A stretch of 64,000 nt of DNA from NCBI RefSeq assembly GCF_028464145.1, contig NZ_JAQPCG010000002.1, positions 496,001-560,000 on the forward strand, written 5' to 3'. The position numbers and the translations under genes are program-made. A model generated the notes under the pieces. That model had not been told where the DNA came from, searched no databases, and saw nothing but the letters and a program-made list of their open reading frames with translations. Of this stretch, positions 52,233 to 59,368 are shown piece after piece (position 1 is the stretch's first letter; each line of letters begins with the position of its first letter). Source of the stretch: Maribacter sp. PR1 (GTDB lineage: Bacteria > Bacteroidota > Bacteroidia > Flavobacteriales > Flavobacteriaceae).

Positions 52233-54647
52233 ATGTTTTACAATTATTTAAAAACCACGTGGCGTAGTCTTCTTAAAAACAAAACTTTTACAATTCTAAA
52301 CGTCTTTGGATTGTCCGTTGCTTTCGGTGTTGCCATTCTATTGTCCATGGCGGGTTTTTTTGATTTATCATATGATAAATTTCATACCAATGCCCAGGAT
52401 ATTTATAAGGTCTACTCCGTATGGCAAAACCCTAAAGGCCCTCAAGTAAGCGTAAGCCATGCCGCTCCATTAATGCCTGCTCTAGTGGAAGAAGTGCCGG
52501 GTATAAAAAAGGCTACCCGCCATTTGCAGCAGGAAGCGGTACTTACCTATGACGAAAAAGAAATTAATATGGATGCCATTTGGGTCGATGCAGATTTCTT
52601 CGAAATGTTCACGTTTCCCGCTATTTCTGGAAAAATAGACAATCCTTTGGAAAACCAATCCGATATAGTCATTACCGAAGGAACGGCCAAAGCATTGTTC
52701 GGGACTGAGGATCCCATTGGCAAAACGATACAAATTCTTATTAATGGCAGAGACCAGCCTTTTACAGTTGGAACCGTTGTTGGAAATACACCATCGCAGA
52801 GTATATTGGATTTTGAAGTTGCCGTTCGGTTCGAAAAAGATGCAGAATATTTAGAAAATAAAAATGAATGGGGTGCAAGATATCATGATGTATACGTGCA
52901 ATTGTCTGAGAATGTGGAATCAAGCGAGTTTGATAAGGCAACCCGTTCCTTGGTCAGCAATAATTTTGAAGAAAGAATAGCTAATGCCAAGCGCGATGGT
53001 GCCCAGCCGGATGCCGATGGTCTTTATTATAAGTTTGAGCTTTTACCTTTATTGGATGAAAATTTTGCGACGTTCCGAAATGGATATGTCGAAGTGAGTC
53101 GAGGTAATGCCTATTTAGTATTGGGTGTTGCTTTTTTAATTCTTTTTATCGCTTGCGTCAACTTTATTAATATGAGTATTGCTCGAAGCGGGCAAAGGTT
53201 AAGAGAGATTGGCATGCGTAAAACACTGGGAGCAAGACGCAAACAGCTTTTTTTTCAATTTTGGACCGAAAGTGTACTTGTATTTGTTTTTTCCGTTGGA
53301 ATCGGTTTAATGATAAGCGCTTTGTTGATTGATGAATTTAAAACAATTTTTAGAACGGATGTCTCTTTTGGACTGGTCTTGACTCCAATAAATATCTTAT
53401 TTTTTGTATTTGCTATTCTCATAATAACCTTAATAGTAGGAGGGTATCCAGCTTTACTTTTGAGTAAAATGGGAACCATTCAATCTTTAAAAGGAAAATT
53501 GGATGTCTCCGGTAAGAATAGGGTTAGGGATGCTTTAATGGTCTTACAGTTCGGGATTGCCATTTTAATGATAACAGGGACATTGGTTTTGCATAGTCAG
53601 TTGGATTTTATGCGTAATAAAGACCTTGGATTTAATAAAGAACAAGTACTTTCCTTTCCATTGGACGGTAAAAAGAATAGCTATGATGCTTTGGAACTAT
53701 TACGAAATGAATTAGCTGGTAATCCGGACATCCTAGAAATTTCGGGAGCCGACAATAATCTAGGATATGGAAAAGATGGTAGTGTTTCAAGTAGTATGTT
53801 CGGTTTTGAATACAAGAACAGGATAATCAATACAAACTATTTGACGGTCGATTATGACTACGTAGAAACATTGGATTTGGAACTAGTAGCTGGTAGGAAC
53901 TTTAACAGGGAATTCGCAAGTGACAAGTCTGGGGCAGTTATCAATGAGGCGATGGCCAAAGAGTTTGGGGAAGAGGACCCGTTGACGGCATATATTAGTT
54001 TTAATGATTCATTACGCTTTCCGGTAATAGGAGTAGTCAAAGATTACCATTTTGAAAAATTGGATAAGACCATAGCACCCATCACCATGATGATGAGTCG
54101 TGATTATGATTTGTACTATGCTTACGTTAAAGTAGCCCCGGTCAACTTGGCAAAGTCCTACGATGCCATCAAAAGTGCTTGGGCGAAGATTTCTCCCAAT
54201 TCTAAATTTTTAGGTTCGTTTTTGGATGAAAACATAAACAGGACCTTTAGAAAAGAGGAGCGGGTGACCACTATGATCACAAGTGGATCCATACTTGCAA
54301 TTGCCTTGAGTTGTATAGGTCTTTTTGCAATTTCGCTATTGATTGTTAATCAACGCACCAAAGAAATTGGTGTTAGAAAAGTAATAGGTGCCAGTGTGGC
54401 CAATATTGCTTTTTTATTGACGAAGGACTTTTTGAAATTAGTTGGGGTATCATTTTTAATTGCATCCCCATTAGCTTGGTGGTTTATGAAGGAATGGTTG
54501 GAGAATTATCCGTTTAAAATTGACCTTAGTCCCATATTTTTCCTTGGAGCTGGGTTGTTAGCGGCCGTAATAGCTTTGTGTACAGTTGGTGCCAGAACGA
54601 TTAAAGCTGCGATGGGAAATCCAGTAGATTCATTAAGACAAGAATAG
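52233..54647 (+). CDS. FtsX/MacB-type ABC permease 12 of 12
   Basis: An 804-residue permease and first gene of unit D, beginning MFYNYLKTTWRSLLKNKTFT. It is the sister of permease 10 along its whole length, with the second core carrying the same DNNLG-GKDGS-SS and DYDLYYAYVKVAP stretches. Coupling helices are LREIGMRKTLGARRKQL and TKEIGVRKVIGASVANI. The tail reads NPVDSLRQE, with two changes from the common form. A hybrid kinase gene follows after 216 bases. Confidence 0.9.
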   Translation: MFYNYLKTTWRSLLKNKTFTILNVFGLSVAFGVAILLSMAGFFDLSYDKFHTNAQDIYKVYSVWQNPKGPQVSVSHAAPLMPALVEEVPGIKKATRHLQQEAVLTYDEKEINMDAIWVDADFFEMFTFPAISGKIDNPLENQSDIVITEGTAKALFGTEDPIGKTIQILINGRDQPFTVGTVVGNTPSQSILDFEVAVRFEKDAEYLENKNEWGARYHDVYVQLSENVESSEFDKATRSLVSNNFEERIANAKRDGAQPDADGLYYKFELLPLLDENFATFRNGYVEVSRGNAYLVLGVAFLILFIACVNFINMSIARSGQRLREIGMRKTLGARRKQLFFQFWTESVLVFVFSVGIGLMISALLIDEFKTIFRTDVSFGLVLTPINILFFVFAILIITLIVGGYPALLLSKMGTIQSLKGKLDVSGKNRVRDALMVLQFGIAILMITGTLVLHSQLDFMRNKDLGFNKEQVLSFPLDGKKNSYDALELLRNELAGNPDILEISGADNNLGYGKDGSVSSSMFGFEYKNRIINTNYLTVDYDYVETLDLELVAGRNFNREFASDKSGAVINEAMAKEFGEEDPLTAYISFNDSLRFPVIGVVKDYHFEKLDKTIAPITMMMSRDYDLYYAYVKVAPVNLAKSYDAIKSAWAKISPNSKFLGSFLDENINRTFRKEERVTTMITSGSILAIALSCIGLFAISLLIVNQRTKEIGVRKVIGASVANIAFLLTKDFLKLVGVSFLIASPLAWWFMKEWLENYPFKIDLSPIFFLGAGLLAAVIALCTVGARTIKAAMGNPVDSLRQE

Positions 54648-54769
54648 CTAAAATTTTAATTGAGCTAATGTCCGTCCTTGGTCAAAAGAACTAAAAAATG
54701 CTTTGAATACCGTCTTAATCGAATATTTCTACTGTAGAACCGAAAAACGTACCATTACTGCATAAACTC

Positions 54770-54841
54770 CCGTTTTTTAAAGAACGGAAAATTGGGTGAT
54801 GATACCCAATTAAAAAAATAACCTTGCTTCCCAAAGGCAAG
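54770..54841 (+). other. Three consecutive stem-loops before the hybrid kinase
   Basis: The 216-base gap 54648-54863 ends in three hairpins: CCGTT/AACGG (54770-54774 with 54783-54787), AATTGGGT/ACCCAATT (54790-54797 with 54804-54811) and CTTGC/GCAAG (54823-54827 with 54837-54841). None is followed by a rightward T-run. No palindrome pair or -24/-12 element is present, so the kinase is probably read from promoter D, possibly at a reduced level. Confidence 0.45.
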
Positions 54842-54863
54842 TTTATGAAACCTACTTACGTTT

Positions 54864-57251
54864 ATGCTACTAAAAGAACAGCTGATATCAATTGGGGCTA
54901 CTTTTATATTTCTCCTTTGTGGTATTTCTACTGCCACAGCTCAAGTACAAATTGGTCCGGACTTTGAAGAATCGACTTCTATAAGAGCAAATGCTTTTAT
55001 GTATGTCGCAGGAGATACAACCAGTACTATTGAATACATTCTCGAGAACCATAATGCGCTTTCTTTTAAGCCAATGGCGGACTATAAAACCAATTATGGC
55101 TTTACAGAAGACCAATTATGGGTAAAATTCGACTTGGAAAACAATACGAATGAGGAATTTCATGCTTATTTGGAAACGGCAAGGCCGATTACGGATGTTG
55201 CCACACTCTATTTAATTGATAACATTGGAGAAATAATAGAACAGAAGAGTGGAGACCTCATTCCTTTTGATGAAAAAACCGTTCGCAATCGGAAGTCTAT
55301 TTTTAATATAGAAATTGCTCCAAAGCAAAAGATTACGGTATTTGTTCACCTTAAAAGTGATGGAGAGGTTTTAATGCTCCCTTTAAACTTAATTGATAAA
55401 GAAACGTTTTTGGAAGCCACCTATAAAGAACAAATGTTCTATGGTCTGTTTTACGGCATACTATTTATGGCGTTCCTGGTCTATCTGTTTTTTTATTTCG
55501 GTCTTAGGGATATTGCCTTCGCATATTATAGTCTTTATGTGTTCTTTATAGCAATGATGCAATTTTCTTTAGATGGTTTTTTTCATCAGTATATAACGCC
55601 TAATGGAGGTTGGCTGTCCAATCATTCCGTATTGTTATCGGCGTTGTTGTCTCTTCTATTCTTTGTTAAATATGGAAGTGAATTTTTGGGAATTAAGAAA
55701 CGGAACAAAATTTTACATTACTCCTATGAGGGAATGTGTGTTACCGTTTTAGTAGCTATAGGGGCTTTGGTATTGTTCCCAAGCCTATTATCGGCTTCTT
55801 ATCCAATAGCGAATGCAATAGGTTTAATAGTGCTGGTCCAAACGTTGACTACTTTGGCGTATTATAGAAAGAAAGGGATATCAGTTGATATAAGTTTTGT
55901 TATGGGTATCTCGTTTTTAGTCTTTGGTTTTATTGTTTTTATACTAAACAACTTCAATGCTGTTGAGAATTCATTTTTTACGGACAATGGTGCCAAATTC
56001 GGAATAGGATTGGAAATAATGTTCCTTTCAATTTCCATGAGCAAAAGAATACGAACCCTACGTATGGAAAATGATAGAAACCAATTACTGGCATTACAGC
56101 GTTCTGAGGATATGAATGAAATTAAATCATCTTTTATTTCCAATATCAGTCATGAACTTAGAACTCCCTTAAATCTTATCATGGGCGTTGCCAACTCTTT
56201 AGATGGACATAATGAAAAAACAGAAATAGAGGAGAAAAGTAAATTAATTCTAAATTCTTCGGAAAATCTTTTGGGATATATAAATGACATTCTAGATTTT
56301 ACAATTATTGAAAAAGGAAATCAAGAATTAAAAAACTGGCCCTTCGATTTGGAAACTTCTCTAAAGAAGGTCTTTAGCGAAAACCAAATAAAGGCTGAGC
56401 ATAAAAAATTGGACTTTACCTATAACTTACCCAGTGACCTTCCTAAAGGTATTATAGGTGATAGAGCCAAAGTAATCAAGATTATAGAGCATTTATTGGA
56501 TAATGCAATAAAGTTTACTAGCAGTGGTACAGTAAGCTTTAGTTTGAGCTATAAGATTTTGGAAGGAAAAAAACTTTGCTTGGATTTTGAGGTAAGCGAT
56601 ACAGGGACGGGCATTTCTAAAGAAAAGATGAGTACGGTTTTCGAGGCTTTCACTAAAAAATCTTTTTTGGATAAAAGGGAGTTCAGCGGTTTGGGGCTGG
56701 GACTTTATATTGTAAAAACGTATGTTGATTTACACAATGGTGATATTTCCGTAAGAAGAAACAAAGAAGGAGGAACTAAATTCTCTGTTCATCTTGAAAT
56801 GGGTTATGCCCCCGAATTGGACATCTCAAAGGATGGTAAGGATTACCGGAAAGAAATTAATTTAGAAGGAATTAATATCTTATTGGTGGAAGACAATAAA
56901 ATGAATCAACAGGTAATTAAGTTGATTGTAAAAAAATGGAAAAACGCCATATTGACTATTGCTAATAATGGAAAGGAAGGTTTAGAGCTATTGGCTCAAA
57001 ATGATTTCGATATTGTATTGATGGATTTACAAATGCCTGTGATGGATGGTTTTGAGGCAATAGCGATGATTAGGGGTGGAATGGTATCAGATGAAAAAAC
57101 AGACATTCCCATCGTGGTTCTAACAGCGGATAGTACCGAGAAAACAAGAAAGGAAATATTCCGTCTAGGGGTAAATGATTATGCTACAAAACCTATAAGT
57201 GCAGAAGTTGTTTATAAAAAGGTTACAAATAATTTAAGGAAAGTCATATAG
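54864..57251 (+). CDS. Hybrid histidine kinase with 7TMR-DISM sensor
   Basis: A 795-residue hybrid sensor kinase. A signal peptide ends at TATAQ (about 27). A periplasmic domain (about 35-180) resembles 7TMR-DISM extracellular modules (LWVKFDLENNTNEEFHAYLE). About seven membrane helices (about 185-395) follow, then HisKA with His near 429 (ISHELRTPLN) and an ATPase domain (DTGTGISKEKM, GLGLGLYIVK). A C-terminal receiver (about 670-790) has the acceptor Asp in VLMDLQMPVMDG. There is no DNA-binding output, so phosphate must pass to another protein, possibly the NtrC-type regulator at 18876. It shares unit D with permease 12. Confidence 0.85.
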   Translation: MLLKEQLISIGATFIFLLCGISTATAQVQIGPDFEESTSIRANAFMYVAGDTTSTIEYILENHNALSFKPMADYKTNYGFTEDQLWVKFDLENNTNEEFHAYLETARPITDVATLYLIDNIGEIIEQKSGDLIPFDEKTVRNRKSIFNIEIAPKQKITVFVHLKSDGEVLMLPLNLIDKETFLEATYKEQMFYGLFYGILFMAFLVYLFFYFGLRDIAFAYYSLYVFFIAMMQFSLDGFFHQYITPNGGWLSNHSVLLSALLSLLFFVKYGSEFLGIKKRNKILHYSYEGMCVTVLVAIGALVLFPSLLSASYPIANAIGLIVLVQTLTTLAYYRKKGISVDISFVMGISFLVFGFIVFILNNFNAVENSFFTDNGAKFGIGLEIMFLSISMSKRIRTLRMENDRNQLLALQRSEDMNEIKSSFISNISHELRTPLNLIMGVANSLDGHNEKTEIEEKSKLILNSSENLLGYINDILDFTIIEKGNQELKNWPFDLETSLKKVFSENQIKAEHKKLDFTYNLPSDLPKGIIGDRAKVIKIIEHLLDNAIKFTSSGTVSFSLSYKILEGKKLCLDFEVSDTGTGISKEKMSTVFEAFTKKSFLDKREFSGLGLGLYIVKTYVDLHNGDISVRRNKEGGTKFSVHLEMGYAPELDISKDGKDYRKEINLEGINILLVEDNKMNQQVIKLIVKKWKNAILTIANNGKEGLELLAQNDFDIVLMDLQMPVMDGFEAIAMIRGGMVSDEKTDIPIVVLTADSTEKTRKEIFRLGVNDYATKPISAEVVYKKVTNNLRKVI

Positions 57252-57329
57252 TTTAGGGGGTGTAACTCATTTATCCCCAAACCTAGAGAACATCTCTAAT
57301 CCTGATTTCTGTATTGTTGACCTATTAAG

Positions 57330-57368
57330 TGTAAAAATTTTATACATTGCTTGTAAAATAATTTTACC
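57330..57368 (+). promoter_or_regulatory. Paired 17-bp activator palindromes, site E
   Basis: TGTAAAAATTTTATACA (57330-57346) and TGTAAAATAATTTTACC (57352-57368), centres 22 bp apart, inner centre 62 bp before the GG of promoter E. The second copy is the most symmetric of all ten half-site pairs except for its last base. An upstream dyad (GTTTAGGGG at 57251-57259 with CCCCAAAC at 57275-57282) may mark the end of the kinase transcript. Confidence 0.78.
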
Positions 57369-57420
57369 ATCAAAAGGCGAATTATTTTTTAAATAATTAA
57401 AAATCAATTAATTATGTTTT

Positions 57421-57436
57421 TGGTACAATAGTGGTT
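57421..57436 (+). promoter_or_regulatory. Sigma-54-like -24/-12 promoter E
   Basis: TGGTACA-ATAG-TGGTT, GG-N10-GT. The -24 half is weaker than in promoters A-D, but the position relative to the palindromes is conserved. The predicted leader is about 40 bases. Confidence 0.5.
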
Positions 57437-57486
57437 AAACTTTTAGTTATAACACCACTTACATAAAGTATAATCAAGCTAAACTT

Positions 57487-58152
57487 ATGTTACTACAACT
57501 AAAGAATATTTTTAAATGGGTCAACTCCGGCGGTCAACGTGTCTTTCTTTTAAAAGATATTAATTTGGAGATTAATGAGGGCGAATTCATTTCTGTAATG
57601 GGTCCTTCCGGATCTGGGAAATCCACCTTATTGAATGTCATAGGAATGTTGGACACATTTGATGAAGGGGAGTATAATTTTCTGGATGAATCTGTACATA
57701 ATTTAAAGGAGAAGCACCGTTCCAACCTTTATAAGGAATATATAGGGTTTGTTTTTCAGTCCTACCATTTATTGGATGATTTAACTGTTCAGGAGAACTT
57801 GGAAATGCCATTATTGTACAAAAAGTTCAAGGGTTCTGAACGTAAGGCCATGGTGGCGGATATGTTGGACCGCTTCAACATTGTAGGCAAAAAAGATTTG
57901 TTTCCTTCGCAACTGAGTGGTGGGCAACAGCAATTAGTAGGAGTTGCCAGAGCACTGATCGCAAACCCAAAGTTAATTCTAGCGGATGAGCCAACTGGAA
58001 ATCTGAACTCGCAACAGAGTGAGGAAATTATGGAGTTGTTTAAAAAATTGAACGAGGAAGATGGGGTCACCATTATTCAAGTGACGCATTCTGAAAAAAA
58101 TGCGGCCTATGGTTCCCGAATCATCAATTTATTGGACGGGAGAAAGGTTTAA
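57487..58152 (+). CDS. MacB/LolD-type ABC transporter ATPase (second, variant motifs)
   Basis: A 221-residue stand-alone ATPase closing the block, alone in unit E. Walker A GPSGSGKST (39-47), Q-loop FVFQSYHL (88-95), Walker B LILADE (163-168) and switch His H201 are intact. The signature reads LSGGQQQLVGVARA where the first ATPase has LSGGQQQRVAISRA, so the Arg after the Gln run is Leu. The D-loop is NLNS instead of NLDS. The enzyme is probably still active but may differ in dimer coupling or partner choice. Having its own activator-controlled promoter lets the ATPase supply rise together with the permeases. Confidence 0.88.
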   Translation: MLLQLKNIFKWVNSGGQRVFLLKDINLEINEGEFISVMGPSGSGKSTLLNVIGMLDTFDEGEYNFLDESVHNLKEKHRSNLYKEYIGFVFQSYHLLDDLTVQENLEMPLLYKKFKGSERKAMVADMLDRFNIVGKKDLFPSQLSGGQQQLVGVARALIANPKLILADEPTGNLNSQQSEEIMELFKKLNEEDGVTIIQVTHSEKNAAYGSRIINLLDGRKV

Positions 58153-58161
58153 TTTGTATTA

Positions 58162-58554
58162 TTATTTCCATTCCTTTAATCCATTATTGGAAACTTTATA
58201 GAAATATGGTCTTTGTTTCAAATTCTCATGTAGTTCGACCTTTTCCTTAATGAGCTTCCAACTCTTTAAAATCAAATGAACTTTTTCTGAATATTTTTCG
58301 CTGCCAAAGCTTAAAGCAAAAACCGATACTTTATGACGTTTCAGCAATTTAATATGTGCTTTAAGGGCCTTTCTATCAAACGTTACCAAAACTCCTTTCT
58401 TTTTTGAAATCTTTGGAATTAGATTAGGATCTTTAATGCCTGGTTTGAATATTCTTCTTGTCGGACTTACACTGTGCTTACCTTCTAATTTTTCGATTAG
58501 ATTCAATGCGTCAGGAATATTATTGTCGAAATTCTCGTCAAAGAAAAACTCCAT
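58162..58554 (-). CDS. DUF5615/PIN-like putative toxin
   Basis: A 130-residue protein. The N-terminal FFFDENFDNNIPDAL, the middle DPNLIPKISKKKGVLVTFDRK and the downstream VFALSFG fit the PIN-like DUF5615/VapC45-type fold, whose conserved acidic residues (here D6, E7, D71) would bind a metal for RNA cleavage. Its start overlaps the stop of the upstream DUF433-type gene by one base (TAATG), the usual antitoxin-first order. It is convergent with the second ABC ATPase, 9 bases away. Toxicity is inferred from family and context. Confidence 0.65.
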   Translation of the reverse strand: MEFFFDENFDNNIPDALNLIEKLEGKHSVSPTRRIFKPGIKDPNLIPKISKKKGVLVTFDRKALKAHIKLLKRHKVSVFALSFGSEKYSEKVHLILKSWKLIKEKVELHENLKQRPYFYKVSNNGLKEWK

Positions 58555-59219
58555 TAAGCAGATTGATTGTAATAGGAAATCGCATCATTTATAGTCTCAT
58601 AATTGAGATTGTAAATGTTTGAAATTAACTCCTTGCTATCTCCTGCGTTGTACATTTCAGCAACACTTTGGACGAGAATATTTGTGTTTTTTATTGTTGG
58701 CTCGCCAAACTGATGTTCAGGATCTATTATAATAGATTTTTCTTTTCCTAATGGATAATAGGATTTTGCAATATTTTTCGAGTTATACTCGATTTTCTTA
58801 CAAAAAGGAAGGACTATGCCTTTGATTGCAGTTTGCTTGGATTCATCTGCTTTTATTAAATCCTTGCTATCTAATTCAAAAAGAATATCAGATCCAGAAA
58901 TCAATATTTCATGATGAGCAAACGGATAGGGCGTTTTTAATTCTTTGGAAAGAAATTCATGCGCTTTGAAAGTTGTTGGATATTTAATACCGTGTTCATG
59001 TAGAGTGAAAAAAATTTTTATTTCAACAAGGCTTAAAAAATTTACAGCTTTATGACCTTCAATATCCAATAAATACTTATGATTTGATGAATCTTCGAGT
59101 TTATAGTTATAATAATAATTGAAAATATGCGAAATCTTATTCTTCTTAATTTTAAGAATATCGGAAATGCTTGTAATTGTATATATACCAGCTCCTAGTT
59201 CAAGTTTTTCGCGTACCAT
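58554..59219 (-). CDS. DUF433-type putative antitoxin
   Basis: A 221-residue protein. The C-terminal 60 residues (GEPTIKNTNILVQSVAEMYNAG to NYETINDAISYY) match the short DUF433 helix-turn-helix module that often precedes DUF5615 genes. The N-terminal part begins GAGIYTITSISDILKIKKNKISHIFNYY, which looks like a second DNA-binding helix-turn-helix. It therefore probably neutralises the downstream protein and represses its own operon. The base composition looks somewhat more AT-rich than the neighbours, which would fit horizontal acquisition; I did not measure it. Confidence 0.65.
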   Translation of the reverse strand: MVREKLELGAGIYTITSISDILKIKKNKISHIFNYYYNYKLEDSSNHKYLLDIEGHKAVNFLSLVEIKIFFTLHEHGIKYPTTFKAHEFLSKELKTPYPFAHHEILISGSDILFELDSKDLIKADESKQTAIKGIVLPFCKKIEYNSKNIAKSYYPLGKEKSIIIDPEHQFGEPTIKNTNILVQSVAEMYNAGDSKELISNIYNLNYETINDAISYYNQSA

Positions 59220-59285
59220 CGTTATCTCAATATTATAAATAGTGACTTGTTATAGATTGTTGCCATTATCAATAACTAATTTTGT

Positions 59286-59308
59286 ATCAATTAATTGCTT
59301 TAATTGAT
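59286..59308. promoter_or_regulatory. Inverted repeat upstream of the toxin-antitoxin pair
   Basis: ATCAATTAA (59286-59294) and TTAATTGAT (59300-59308) are perfect 9-base arms around TTGCT, 67-89 bases upstream of the putative antitoxin start, in a 149-base gap that otherwise shows nothing clear. It is a candidate autoregulatory operator. Confidence 0.4.
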
Positions 59309-59368
59309 TTACTTCTAATATAATGTATAGTTTAGTTATTTTTTGTTAAAGAATGCAAATTTAAGATA

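Noticed and set aside
24706-54647. Array as an assembly collapse or expansion artefact
   Set aside because: Members differ clearly over most of their length and each gap is distinct; only short edges are alike, so the copies are real paralogues as far as sequence can tell.
36909-57368. Paired 17-bp motifs as CRISPR repeats
   Set aside because: They occur only in pairs, are palindromic, have a 5-bp gap instead of spacers, and sit at fixed distances from -24/-12 elements.
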